NCBI GenBank assembly: GCA_963931865.1
Contig: OZ007510.1
Coordinates: forward strand, 9,334,993-9,398,992
DNA: 64,000 nucleotides
Source of the DNA: Axinella damicornis
Lineage: Eukaryota > Porifera > Demospongiae > Axinellida > Axinellidae
Direction: 5' to 3'
This document shows positions 51,509 through 63,349 of this stretch, piece by piece (positions within the stretch are counted from its first letter, which is position 1; every line of letters begins with the position of its first letter). A program made the position numbers and the translations under genes. The notes under the pieces were generated by a model, which was not told where the DNA came from, did not search any database, and saw only the letters and a program-made list of their open reading frames with translations.

Positions 51509-53107
51509 CTCCCTCCCTCCAGAACACTCCCTTCTGGCCGAGGTCTCATGAAGAGACTGAGGAATGTGCCCGGTGCTACTGCACAGATGAAGGTACACAT
51601 CCTCCCCCATCACCTTCTTCACCCCACTCATCACACACACTCATCACCCTCCCTCCCTCCAGAACACTCCCTTCTGGCCAAGGTCTCATGAGGAGACTGA
51701 AGACTGCTCAGCGCTACTGCACAGGTGAAGGTACACATCCTCCCCCATCACCCTCTTCACCCTCACTCATCACACACATTCACACACACTCATCACCTCA
51801 CTGATCACCCTCACCCATCACCCTCGCTGATCACCCTCACTGATCACCCTCACTGATCACCGTCACCCACCATCACCCTCACCCATCACCCTCGCTGATC
51901 ACCATCACCCTCGCTGATCACCATCACCCATCACTGATCACCCTCACCCTCACTCTTCACCCTCACTCTCACTCATAATCAAGGCGTCACCCTCGATCAC
52001 CCATGACCCTAATCATTATTCATCACCTTCACTCACTCAAACACACAATCCTTCCTGGATGTAACTTTCATCACATCCTAGCTCTAGGGTTTTACCCCAG
52101 CTTTGTACGAATGGATTACCAGTTGCTTCTTATCTGCTTCCAGTATGACGATATAGTTGACAATGAACATTGAACATCATGCATACATGTCAGCCTTGCT
52201 TATGCTCATCACCCCTCCTTCCCTCACCACATCCCATCACCCCTCACCTCTCTACCCCTCATCTGCACCCCTTACCTTATCTCCTCAGCCCTTACCGATC
52301 AACCCCCTCACCCCTCCACCACCTCATCTTGACTCTTCATCCCCTCAACCCCTCATCCCTCCACCCTCTCATCTTTACATCTTCACCCTTCTACCACAGT
52401 GTGTGGGCGATCCTTTGGTGTACCGCGGAGGATAAATCGGTTATCCTCCGATGAACCGCACTGTGCTGAAATCAGAGAGCTGTAGCTGTCCTAGCAGCCG
52501 GTTGCAGCTACTAACTCGACTTGGAGGTATGTCTGTGGTAGAAGTCAGATCTACTACGCCAACTTGGAGGTTATGTGATTTATCCCCTGTGGCAAGTTTA
52601 GCCTCGGCTTCGCCTCGGCCAAACTTTCCCATGGAGAATAAATCACATAACCTCCGCGTTGACGTAGTAGATCCTATACTTCTATCATACTATCTATGCT
52701 TCAACCTGTTCACCCTTCATCCTGCATAGGCCCACAAGAATGACCCAGAGGAGCTGCAAGGTGGATCTCCACTACGTCCTGGCCATGGCAACTCCCCAGA
52801 GCTTTACCTGGATGGACAGTATGACTGAAATGTACCTCCTGAGGTAAAGACGATGTCATCACAATACTATTAGAATATTGAGCTGATGTGGTGTTCTTCC
52901 TAAGTCCCTAGCCTCATTCCCAGGCTTCTGCCAGCTTTGAGAGTGGCCAGGAAATGAGGAAATGCATGATGGAATCATCTGTTCAATATAAATAGCAGTA
53001 GAAGTATGTGCTGTTAAATGTATGGTCCACTAGCCAATATGACGAGAGATCTATCTCTCCTCCTCCACAGCCTGGCACAAAGCAAGTACACGATTGCATG
53101 TTACTGA
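51509..53107 (+). CDS. 3' exons of an unrecognised gene, with a duplicated exon
   Basis: Exon-like segments join in phase to a stop: 51662-51728 (acceptor CTCCCTCCAG at 51661, donor ACAG|GTGAAG), 52730-52843 (donor GAG|GTAAAG) and 53071-53107 (TGA). The reading is NTPFWPRSHEETEDCSALLHR, shown in part, then RMTQRSCKVDLHYVLAMATP, WMDSMTEMYLLRSLAQSKYT and IACY. The first exon has a second copy about 140 bp upstream (from 51523) whose donor position reads ACAGAT instead of ACAGGT and is thus probably unusable. Upstream exons were not identified and the family is unknown. Confidence is limited because only splice phase and a plausible amphipathic sequence support it. Confidence 0.4.
51760..51970. 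repeat. TCACCCTCACTGATCACC minisatellite
   Basis: Irregular tandem array of TCACCCTCACTGATCACC-like units, intronic if the 51509-53107 model holds. Confidence 0.8.
52539..52685. mobile_element. 147-bp MITE with 45-bp inverted repeats
   Basis: TAGAAGTCAGATCTACTACG and CAACTTGGAGGTTATGTGAT pair with the sequence ending ATCCTATACTTCTA (right arm 52641-52685). A smaller palindrome, GGAGGATAAATCGGTTATCCTCC, sits just upstream at 52424-52446. Confidence 0.75.
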
Positions 53108-54153
53108 GACCCTGGAAGCTAGGATGTCTTGTTTATCTAGGACCAGGGAGGGCTCAATTCACATAGCCCACTCACTGCTGCATACACACAGCGTGGCTCA
53201 TGGCTCAGTACATTCCTCAAGCAAGATCAGAGGCATGCGTGTAAACATGCACACATGTGGATTGTGTAGATCTACAGATCTAGGAACTGTGTATATTGTC
53301 ACTGTTGTAGATGTAAACTACCAGGCCATTCCCACCTCCACCAGCCTTCATTTTTGTATCAAAATACATTCACGATACAATTATACAATCATGAGTCAGT
53401 GTTACATTGGCATTATAAAGGCTGTTGTCAATAATGCGAAGGGAACTGTTTGATCTTGTTGATCAGTGAGGGCAGGAGCTTATGAGCGCCGCAAAGCGGC
53501 GCTCATAAGCTCCTTCCCGTTATGGGCTCCTGGTGAGGGAAATTTGTAAGACGAGCTACGCCGTGAAATCACTTGCACATTCTTCTAAATATCTAGCACA
53601 TTGCTGAGATTTGTGAAGTACCTATTACGTTTGAAAATGATGTTGAAAAAGTAGCTGCATTCTATAGCTAGGGGGCAAGAGTGCATGATGAAAAACAATG
53701 ATGTCATCATGCGCTCTTGCTCGGGGGTTATAAGGGTCTAGGGTTCGCAGGGATTTCAACCATAATGTATACCAGCTCTTTCCGCCTACTCCACTCTAGC
53801 TCCCACTTCTCTCTCTGCACTTCTAGGCCTATGCTCCTTCCCAACAAAAGTGCCTTCTTCCTGTGCCCTCCAATACACTCTTCTGTCGCTTGCATCTTAC
53901 CTACGTATATTCTCCAGCAACGTTCGCCTCTCCCAAGTGAGCTCTTCACAATTATACTTCCCCACTGTCACATAACACACATCCTACACCTCTTTTTATC
54001 TTCAGCCCTGTCCTCAGCCGAATCCCATCAACTCCCACAGAAGACCTTGTGCAGACCAGCCACTCCCATATGCATCCCGTTCGAGCTAGTGGAACATGAC
54101 GCGGAGATCCGTCTACGTCCGTAAGTGTGTTGCTTTCTGTGCCATATTGAAAT
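53108..54153. other. Interval upstream of VPS16
   Basis: Two small hairpins: GGAGCTTATGAGCGCC...GGCGCTCATAAGCTCC (53475-53513) and GCAAGAGTGCATGATGA...TCATCATGCGCTCTTGC (53675-53722). A segment at 53995-54119 is bounded by a strong pyrimidine-tract acceptor and a GTAAGT donor and could be an exon or the VPS16 5' untranslated exon, but I cannot assign it. Confidence 0.45.
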
Positions 54154-57100
54154 ATGGCGTCTCTTGGAGCAGTGAAAATTGCTGACATCCAAGTCTCTGC
54201 AACCGTGGATTGGAGTCCCCTTGGAGACATATATGTGAAGTAAGTTCTGCCAATAACATAGCAACATGCTGTGTGGATCAGCCTACGGGATATTGCCTTT
54301 TTGGTTTCCCTATACATGCAGTCAGTCAGTATTTGTTTAGCAGGCTGGTAGGTGACCCTGGAGATGAGGATCAGAGCTGCATTTCAATCTGCGAAATAAT
54401 CCTCCTCCCTTTGGGAGTCTAATCCAGCGGGCTAGACCTCACTGCACGGATGGACTCACTCGACCACGTGGGTCACAAACTTTGGACCACGTGTACTTTA
54501 CTAGAACTCAATTCATTCCGGCAGATCCAGTCAGATTGTAGCTGTCACGTGTGATACTTCAAATGGTGAGTGCAAGCACAGAGGACTGTGTTGGCTGCTC
54601 TCCAACATAGCAACCAGAACTAAAATCAGCCATCGAAGTTAGCGGCCTGGACTCAACTGACTGCAGTTGTACTAATTGTTCAGGCATGCTTTCATGCCAA
54701 GTAAAGTGGTCCAAAGTTTCTAATTCTCTTCGCGCACATACTGTAAGTGATCATGTCCTGGAGAAAGCAAAGGGCTGGCTTATTTGACTATTGGGAGACC
54801 ACCCTTTGCCTGAAAGGGCCTGCATTCCATACCAATACCGTCGTATAGCTCTGCAGCTGAAGTTGTAGGGAAATACATCTAGTCAGCTCTCTCATATTGC
54901 TGAGGTAAATCATACTTGGGTTAGGGAGTAACGTGATATAAAACTGGATGGTATGTGAGATAGACCATAAGTAGACTGCACCCCCAAGGAGGTGACTATC
55001 GAAATTCAAACTGGGCGAAATCTCCCGTGTGTACTAAAATAGCTACAGTGCTTCCATCGCCTTCCAACACTTGTAATCATGATTCTTCCCACTGACGTGA
55101 AATTGACTAGAGCAATGGCACTATGGCCATCGTACAGTTCTGAGCAAAAGCAACTGGAAGAAGCGGAAATGATGGCTACCACAGAAATTCCCTCTAGCTG
55201 CGCTAGCAAAATCGTTCTCCGAATGGCTACCAACCTCAGTCAATGGTTATTGTGAAGTTTGTGCAGGTGTGCTACCTGAACCTAGAGGTGGACGACATCG
55301 ACAACAGCGATGGTTGATGAACAGCCAGACATTGTCATACAATCTCCTCAAGACTATTGTGGTTTTCCGTGTCTTTGCAGCGCGTTCTTTGGGTGATCCT
55401 ACTTTGGGTGCTTCTATGGGAGAACTTATAATTATTGTGAATTGCAGGTTTATTTTGAGTGCGCAAGACATGTGTTTGACAAATAATTTATTACACATTG
55501 GATTATGCACCTGCAGTGATGCAATCATTAATACAGAATTTGGCTTTCAAAATTGGAAATACCGTATGGCTGGAAAATTTGGCGGATTGGCTCTAAAAAG
55601 CTGTGAATTGCGTTTGGCGGATTAAAAGTTGGCGGATTTGGAAATTTGCAGGGCAAGAATGACGTCATACCTCCGGTACTAACAGCACGGCCCTGTGGCC
55701 ACGGAGCGCTTAGTGGTTTAGGTGCGAAATTTTTATGTCAGTAGGCTGCGATGGTGTCCGAGTTTTGCAGTGGAGAGCTGTGTTCGAGGTACCACGTCTA
55801 CAAAAACCTCTGGGATGCGAGTGTAGGAGAGGAACTGCCTCTCTACGAGACCCCGCCCACAGCACGTCATGACAAAATATTGGCGGAATTTAATTTGGTG
55901 GTGCGTTCATAATCTGCCAAACCGCCAAAATTAAATTCCCCGCCAAATTTTCCGGCCATACGGTACTACAAAATCAAAATCAGTCCTACGGTATAATATG
56001 GTAGCCCTTGTATTTGATAACTGGTCTACTATTGTTATGATTGGTGGCTTCTCGTCTATAGGAAGTATTTGAACTACTTCCTGGAATGGCAGGTGAATCT
56101 GTCTGATAACCTGGTAGCCATTTCACCCTATGGAGGACCAGTGGGTATGTGAAAGGGATTTGTTGGAGATTTTTGTTAGGAGATCTAGAGCATGATGAAC
56201 ATGGCATATGTGTATGTTATAGAGGTCCTTACGTGGGGAGATTTAGAGTCGCACTGGACTGTGTCTTCGTTAAGTGTGATGGTGAGGCAGATTGTAGCTT
56301 GGGAATGAGGCAGGGGGAGCCTCGGAATGAGGCAGGGGGCAGCATGGGAATGAGGCAGGGGTGCGTGGGAATGAGGCAGGGGAGCCTCGGAATGAGGCAG
56401 GGGTAGTGTGGGAATGAGGCAGGGAGCAGCATGGGAATGAGGCAGGGGTGCGTGGGAATGAGGCAGGGAGCAGTATGGGAATGAGGCAGGGGTGCATGGG
56501 AATGAGGCAAGGGAGCCTCAGAATGAGGCAAGGGTAGCGTGGGAATGAGGCAGGGGAGCCTCAGAATGAGGCAAGGGAGCCTCAGAATGAGGCAAGGGAA
56601 TGGGTAGCCTTGGAATGAGGCAGGGGGTAGCCTTGGAATGAGGCAGGGGGTAGCCTTGGAATGAGGCAGGGGTAGGCTTGGAATTAGGTAGGGGGCAGCC
56701 TGGAATGAAACAGGGCAATCTGGCAGGGCGTAGCCTGGGAATGAAGCTGGGAACCATCAGTGAATCAGCCAAGTGTTTTTACAGGTGCCATGACAGTATG
56801 AGAAGAGTGGATACCTGACCATACCACATGTTTATTTGTGCTTTTTTTTTTCTCTTCCAGCCGTGTTGCCGAAGGGTACTGGAAGAGCTGGAGGAAAGAA
56901 GTCACACATTGCCATCTACACTCTTGCTGGCAGAAAAATTGTAACCATTCCTGTAAGTGAGTTTACTCTTTATGAAGTCATTTTCAGGTCCTATGGAGTG
57001 GAAAATTCAAATGGAGTATTCGATTCAAAATTAAGCACACCTTGTTATTAGGTGCATGTTTTCTTCCTGTGAGGATTTAGGCACATGCACTCAATAGTGT

Positions 57101-60100
57101 GTGACTATGGTATATGCTGTAATCATTAGCATGCACGGAAAACGTAGCATTCCAACCAGACAACAAGTTCAAATGTTCCATTCATGTCTCTCCTAACTCA
57201 AGCAGCAAATTGAGGAGAGAGTAAAATTTGTGTAAAATACAGAGACGTGCAGGGCTTGTGTGTAACTATTTCATGATTTCATTTTGCTTGCAGTGGGAAG
57301 GTGGTCGTGTAGTTGCCTTGGGATGGACTGGATCGGAGAACCTGGTGTGCGTGCTCGAGGAGGGCACACTTGTGGTGTACAGCATCCATGGACAGCAAAT
57401 CTACACCCGCATCATAGCCAGGGTGAGAAAGAGAGCTGGTGTGAACAGAATCGTTAATGAGTGGATGTGGTTAGGGTCACAGATCTGCACAAGATGGCTG
57501 GAAAGGCACTTGTGCGCCTACAAATCGTGCTAACAAGAGTAACTGTATACCTTTGTCTGGTTGTAGGAAGTGCGAGAGCACCGAGTGATGGAGTGCAAGT
57601 TTTTCCACACCCTGGAAGGCAATGCTGGCTTTGCTGTGATGACTCACAACTTCCAGTTCTTTGTTGTTGGGGACTCAGACAGAGGCAGGGATGAACTGAG
57701 GGTGAAGAAGCTTGCGGATCTGCCAGGTACTGCACACAAGATTGATCTTACAAGGGTTATTATCCAACCAGGACCCTGCCCACCATTTGTAGTCCTGGAA
57801 TTCTAGCCTCATTCCCAAGGCTCCACCCAGAATTTATGTCAAAGCCGCGGCTGCAAGATAAAATTTGGGCGGAGGCCTCCATGGGAACAAGGCTACTATG
57901 TTTGTGGTACCAATCTTGTATGCATGTACAGAGAGATTCATTTTCGTAACTGCATGTATTACATCATAGGAGCGTTTGTTAAGAGTACCTGTATCTTAGC
58001 CTCGTTCCCAGGCCCGCACGCCACTTTTGGTTGCACGAATGAACGCAAAGGGCCTGGTATGTTTCCTCACGTGCGTGACATCGAGGGTGGAAAGGTGGTA
58101 GAAAGGACTTAATTGAACGTGGGCGAACTGGGGCTCAGAACAGCAAGAAGAGCAAAGGTACGATGTAACTTACCACACGTATCTAGCTAGCGGGGGGCAA
58201 CTGTCATACACACCAAGCGTTGAACGTGTAGTTGGTTGAACAATACGCAAAACTTCACTTTTTCGTTCTGAAAATTTTGGCCGTTTGTCGATTACGTAAT
58301 GCTCACGCGAGGAAACATACCAGGCTCTCCTAACTTTTCCATACTGCAAGCGATGAAAAGCTGGGCGGGGCCTGGGAACGAGGCTACCTGTATCTGGGAA
58401 TAACTGCTAACTGTATAAGAGCTGAATAGGATTGATTTGTTGTTGGCAATGACATGGCTGCTGATTATGTTTACCCAGCTGCCACTGTGAAGCCCAGCTG
58501 CTGGGCTGTACTCCCTCAAGGCAGTCAGTTCAATGTGCTAGCTGCTGTGGAGGATAAACTGTACATCCTCGACCCCTTTGAAGCTGTTCAACAGGCAAGT
58601 CTTTGCAAGATTTTCAGAGTAGTTATAGGTCTGCACATTCCCAAGATTGTGGACTGAGCAGCATATCTGGCAACAGTAGCCCCTAGTCTTGGTACCAGGC
58701 TCCCTACCCAAAGGGGGAGGGTTACATAGGAGGTGAGACTACTCACACCATTGCTAGTCATTCAGCAACGTATAGTACATCTCAAAAGTCCTTGGATGAA
58801 ACTCGCTAGTCCTGTTGCAATTTTAGGAAGTATCACTTGCGAGTACTCGTTCGCTTATGGAATGTTTTGGCTTTGAAAATTGTTTGTGTAACACTGTTTT
58901 GTGAACTGAAGTTTTTTTAACAATCTTGCCATACCCCACTCCTTCGCACTGTGCTGCTTGTACTTCTCCCGCCTCTTGAAACTCTCAGTCCACTTGAGCA
59001 AAAGCTTAAGAAGGTACGCATTTCAACCAACAGTCAGCCTTTAAATTTCTTTATTAGTTGCCGTCTTTGCCATGCAGAAACATATAGCCAAGTGATCTCT
59101 AAATAGAATGAATATGCATTCTGGTTACTGTGCCTGTTCTCGATATGCATTGGCCACCAATGCTAGCAAAGACTGGCAACCATTAATTTTTTGGAAACCA
59201 TTTTCTACCAATTATAAATTAAGAAACAGCATTCCTGTTCAGTATGGTGACTGATGTGCCATTTCTGCCAAATAGAACCAAAATTAGCAGCAACAGCACT
59301 CCCGGTGAGCAACCGCACACCAAGGGTACACAGTGAAGCCAGCAGAGATGTAGTCTTTTATTGATTGTTACGTGTACACTTGTACACTAGCTGCCACTTG
59401 TGGAGGGCATCTACATGCATAGCCTCGTTCCCAGGCCTTCTACACCTCCAGTTTTGGATCATGGTGTAGAAGGCCTGGGAACATGGCTATGCATGTAGTT
59501 ATTGCTTGACTAAGACTAATATTCTAGGTATCTTGGGCTAGGAATGAGATATGATGCTGGGATTTGCACCATTGTGATCAGCATGAATGGAGCATTCCAA
59601 TTATGTCCATTTTGCTGTAGGTTAAATTTTGACCTAAAATCACGAAAAAGCATGGATTATAGCCATTGGCCGACTGTGATTTTTGACAAACGTGTGACTG
59701 ATATTAAAAATCATTTCATGGACATCATTTGAAAGCTCTTTTTATGCTCATCACAATGGCGCAATTCCCAGCTTCATATCTCATTCACATACCCATACCT
59801 AGTGCAGAGTTCTCTTCCACGTCTATTCCCATTGCCAATTTTGGTTCATTGGTCCATTTTTGACACAAATGGCGCATCATGCAGTCACCCTATAGAACAG
59901 AAGTGCTGTTTCTGCCAATTTAGGTTTAATTCCGAAATTGTCATGTCAAAATGTGCCGAAAATTGGTTTCCAAAATGTGCCAATATTGGCATAAAAACAT
60001 ACCTTCAAAGATCAAAAGGTTAATTGCATTGACAATACAATTAACCTCCCGCAAACTATAATGGCTCTGCATTACACGATACAAGTACATGTGACCTTGT

Positions 60101-60352
60101 CCTATATCACCCCTGGCAAGAGCGCATGATGACATCATCGTCATTGTGTCTTGATGCTGATGTCATCATGTGCTCTTGCCCCTGGTGATTTGGTGCTATG
60201 TGTCTGATGTTGTTTACATCTTTGTACAGAGTGTGGTATGTAAGAAAGAATCTCCTCTGTACTGGGTTGAGGTGGCAGTATCTCTGAATGGGAGGGCGAT
60301 TGCCTTGGCGGACAAAGATGGCTACCTCTGGGGGGGATCTTCAGACTTCAAG
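54154..60352 (+). CDS. VPS16: VPS16, N-terminal beta-propeller part (3' end outside window)
   Basis: Core subunit of HOPS and CORVET, the class C Vps tethers for endosome-lysosome fusion. Exons seen: 54154-54239, 56062-56144, 56861-56952, 57294-57422, 57567-57726, 58479-58594, 60230-60352; 263 residues in phase and continuing beyond. Family matches are VDWSPLGDIYVKKY near the start, NLVAISPYGGPVAVL, HIAIYTLAGRKIVTIP, WEGGRVVALGWTGSENLVCV, EEGTLVVYSIHGQ, CKFFHTLEGNAGFAVMTHNF, PSCWAVLPQG, LAAVEDKLYILD and AVSLNGRAIALADKDGYLW, following the known propeller order. The intron after 58594 uses a GC donor (CAG|GCAAGT). No later VPS16 exon was found between 60352 and 64000, so the intervening sequence is a large repeat-filled intron. 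Confidence 0.87.
55560..55965. mobile_element. 406-bp transposon relic with HIRAN-like fragment
   Basis: Inverted ends TACCGTATGGCTGGAAAATTTGG and the complement of CCAAATTTTCCGGCCATACGGTA (first 20 bases quoted pair) define it; TTGGCGGA words recur inside both arms. A short open frame at 55751-55912 (+) reads GELCSRYHVYKNLWDASVGE, resembling the RGYHVYKDIW fragment of HIRAN-like domains that is common in invertebrate repeats. It lies in VPS16 intron 1. Confidence 0.65.
56290..56745. repeat. GGAATGAGGCAGGGG minisatellite
   Basis: About twenty irregular 20-25 bp units built on GGGAATGAGGCAGGGG with alternating AGCCTC, AGCAT and TGCGT linkers. GG(G)AATGAGGC is the terminal word of the TAGCC palindromes. 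It lies in VPS16 intron 2. Confidence 0.85.
57804..57895. mobile_element. TAGCC palindromic element, degenerate member
   Basis: Ends TAGCCTCATTCCCAAGGC and TGGGAACAAGGCTA with CAGCC/GGCTG-like inner pairing (AAGCCGCGGCTG). No target duplication was found. Confidence 0.6.
57997..58386. mobile_element. TAGCC palindromic element, copy l (390-bp long form)
   Basis: Ends TAGCCTCGTTCCCAGGCCCG and GGGGCCTGGGAACGAGGCTA; exact 9-bp duplication CCTGTATCT (57988-57996 and 58387-58395). Inside, GCCTGGTATGTTTCCTCACG pairs with CGCGAGGAAACATACCAGGC, and the word CATACTGCAAGCGATGAAAAGC is close to the interior of copy h. No open frame of note. Confidence 0.87.
59420..59489. mobile_element. TAGCC palindromic element, copy m
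   Basis: TAGCCTCGTTCCCAGGCCTT pairs with AAGGCCTGGGAACATGGCTA. The flanks CTACATGCA and TGCATGTAG are inverted, not direct, so the palindrome extends beyond the usual ends and no target duplication is visible. Confidence 0.7.
60115..60185. repeat. GGCAAGAGCGCATGATGACATC hairpin
   Basis: Inverted repeat GGCAAGAGCGCATGATGACA / TGATGTCATCATGTGCTCTTGCC around 25 bp; the same hairpin type is at 53675-53722. It ends 45 bp before a VPS16 exon. Confidence 0.7.
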
Positions 60353-60779
60353 GTGAGAAGGTCTCTACAAAGTTGACGTTCATAGTGGCCAAGTATCCGC
60401 TTGTTGGGATATGGGATGGTGTTCTACAGTCAGTGGACTGGAGTGAACTGGTGTATTAGATAGACTTATGAGCCTAGAGTAAAGTGAAAAACCTGGAATG
60501 CTCAAGAACAGAATAGATTGGAACTAGTTGTATGGATCCCACCGGTGCGATTGAGTAGTCATTGTTGTCATTGTTTTCTCCTGCATTGTGTGTGCAAATA
60601 TCTGAGCAACATGAGTCAGAACTGATTGTCATATCTACTTTAAACCGCAAACCCGTTTAATAACCAGAAGTCGTCCGCTTTCAAATCACGCCGCTGCTCT
60701 ACAGTCGATTTCCGTTGCGTTTAACATTTGAACATTGCATATTGCGTGGATTTTTGCCCGTTTTACAACGGCAGAAGGG

Positions 60780-60900
60780 ACTACAAGCTGCGAGCCAGGT
60801 CGATGTTCGGCCTATGACGAAGACCTCCGGTGGTGTGTGGTATACCAGCGCTATGGTCTTTGTCTGAATAGCAGAGTAGTAGCCAGTATTGTAAGGCGGG
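60780..60900 (+). pseudogene. Possible DDE transposase N-terminal fragment
   Basis: The frame EPGRCSAYDEDLRWCVVYQR followed by YGLCLNSRVVASIV resembles the YSDDLRWRIVW start of the helix-turn-helix region seen in many invertebrate DDE transposases. Only about 40 residues can be read and no catalytic domain follows. Confidence 0.4.
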
Positions 60901-61269
60901 TACTAAAAAGGACTCCCGACAGAGTTTCCAAAAGAGTTTTGCCCGAAGTTGTACATTTTGTGCGTGCAGAGCGTGGTTGGTGGCTCCATAGATACAGGTG
61001 GCTCCGTCTCGTCCCCGGCCGTCTCTGGTGATTCCATAGTGTAGTTGTCAGACTATAGCACAGTGCCACAGTCGTAGGTCCAAAGTTGCCACAAAAACTA
61101 GTGCTTCTGGCTACCGTGAAATGATATTCATAATAGTTTTAGGTGGGAAACCGTAGGTGCCTAGGCCACATCAAAGTAAACGCTTTTCGCTCGTCGCTCA
61201 ACGCTCTGCGCTCAGTTGTTGCAAGTTTGAGTAAATCTGACTTGGATGAAAAGTTCACAAGAGTTGGTG

Positions 61270-61770
61270 CAATAGTACTGCCCCTGTGCTGCACCTTCCG
61301 ATCCTCGTTCCATGCTGCCCCTGTGCTGCACCTTCCGATCCTCGTTCCATGCTGCCCCTGTGCTACACCTTCCAATCCTCGTTCCATGCTGCCCCTGTGC
61401 TACACCTTCTGATCCTCGTTCCATGCTGCCCCTGTGCTACATCTTCCGATCCTCGTTCCATGCTGCCCCTGTGCTACACCTTCCGATCCTCGTTCCATGC
61501 TGCCCCTGTGCTACACCTTCCGATCCTGGTTCCATGCTGCCCCTGTGCTACACCTTCCGATCCTCGTTCCATGCTGCCCCTGTGCTACACCTTCCAATCC
61601 TCGTTCCATGCTGCCCGTGCTACACCTTCCGATCCTCGTTCCATGCTTCCCCTGTGCTACACCTTCCGATCCTCGTTCCATGCTGCCCCTGTGCTGCACC
61701 TTCCAATCCTCGTTCCATGCTGCCCGTGCTACACCTTCCGATCCTCGTTCCATGCTGCCCCTGTGCATCA
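61270..61770. repeat. 36-bp minisatellite
   Basis: About fourteen units of TTCCGATCCTCGTTCCATGC plus TGCCCCTGTGCTACACC (36-37 bp); two units are short by 3 bp, so the six-frame translations across it drift. Confidence 0.92.
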
Positions 61771-62649
61771 CAAGCAAGCTCCCCATCACCAATTTTCTCA
61801 TCCAGCCAGGTTTCGCTAGTCTCAGGATCAGTCCTTGCTGCTTTGCAGAGTAGCATGAAGCTGGTCAGACATAGGAGCTAAGCAAATTAGCTTATTCACT
61901 GCATCCTTGAAGGGTAGCAGAGGCATACCCGATTCTTCCTCGCTGGTTCCATTTAGTGCCACACACTCAGTTTCTTCACCAATGGAGTCCAAGGCAGTTG
62001 GGGCATAGCCAGGGTTCGTCCTCCCTCTCACCTAACCGTACATGTTCCTCTGCTGCAACGCTACAGCATATTGGTTGAGAGACATGTCATCGCGGGTTAC
62101 GTAAATTGCAATTGTTGGACTTCACACGGCCAAAGAGAACTTTTTTAACAACGTTTCCATCAGTCTGTGCTGGAAATGGAGGGCCTACAAGGCAAGACAG
62201 CTACTTTCTAAGTCCATTTATGCCAAAAACGACGGAATTCTACAATACCGGGAGGGAAATAGCACATGTTATTTAAATAGGTGGCACAGTTTCAAGTGGA
62301 AACGTCGATTTTCAAGTGAGGGTATATTAACCCAATTCAATAGCTCCGAGTAGCCATAATCCCACTGTTTAGAGCATACACATAGCATACACGTAGTGCG
62401 AACTTTTGAACACTTTCTAAAGAATTGATGTCCCTCAAAAGGAGCGGGTCCCAAACAGGTGCAGCATACTCCGTATGCGGGCGAACTAGTAATAAAATTT
62501 AATACAGTTGAAGCAAGGTGTTACTATCTGAGTAATGATAATAATAATTATAATAATTTTAATGACAATAGAGGCCAGGAAGGCCCAATAGTCAAAATAC
62601 GGAGGATTATACAATTGACTGGAGTGCTTTATGTCGGATATTCAATGCA

Positions 62650-63060
62650 TAACTAATACAAGTAGCTGAGCTCGCTTCGCTCGCTCAGCTACTTCCCCCT
62701 CGTTCGCCTACCGTGCGTAATCCGGCGCCGGACAGCTCTCTGTGCAGACTGCAGAGCTGCTCCCCAATTGCGTCCGCTTCAGCTGCTGCTCGCCGCTTGC
62801 GTCCGCGCTTCAGCTGCTGCTCCCGGGCCCGATTACGGCATCCGCTTCAACTGCTGCTCCCCCTTTGCCTCCGCTTCCAGCTGCTGCTCCCCGATTGCTC
62901 CCGCTTCATCTGCTGCTCGCCGCTTGCATCCACTTCAGCTGCTGCTCCCGATCGCGTCCACTTCGGCTGCTACTCCCCGATTGCGTCCGCTTCAACTGCT
63001 GCTCCTCGATTACGTCCGCTTCGACTGCTGCTCCCCGATTGCGCTTGCTGGATTCCAGCC
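62650..63060. repeat. Dispersed element with internal 30-bp minisatellite, copy 2
   Basis: Reverse-orientation relative of 37185-37440: AGCTACTTCCCCCTCGTTCGCC, GGACAGCTCTCTGTGC, then about ten variable units of GCTGCTCCCCGATTGCGTCC plus GCTTCAACT. Units here are more diverged than in copy 1. Confidence 0.8.
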
Positions 63061-63229
63061 AATGCCCGGACCCAAAGTTCTCGAACATTCTTCGCGGAGT
63101 TCGAGGTTCAGTAAATAAATTAAAGTACGAAGGTCGCGCGTCACTATAGTCTAGTCCCGCCCCACGAACATCCCACTTCCGTCACTCACACACACACAGA
63201 CACACGTTAAAATCTTAATGTATTGATAG

Positions 63230-63345
63230 TATCCTAAATGCATTACTATCATTACACTCCTGGTATAGGAAAAATTGTGCCGCGTAATCTTTACACTCCT
63301 GGTATAGGAAAAATTGTGCCGCGTAATGTAAATAAATAAATAACC
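63230..63345. repeat. Short tandem duplication
   Basis: TTACACTCCTGGTATAGGAA followed by AAATTGTGCCGCGTAAT occurs twice in a row (about 63252 and 63290). Confidence 0.85.
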
Positions 63346-63349
63346 TTAC

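Noticed and set aside
53717..54124. 135-codon open frame just upstream of VPS16
   Set aside because: Low-complexity Ser/Pro/Leu content typical of T/C-rich DNA; only the last 125 bp look exon-like and the frame is ambiguous.
59415..59495. Direct target duplication for copy m
   Set aside because: The flanking CTACATGCA / TGCATGTAG are inverted, not direct, so they extend the palindrome instead of marking a duplication.
61286..61881. Overlapping 139-189 codon frames
   Set aside because: They translate a 36-bp minisatellite in three frames; no flanking splice or start context.
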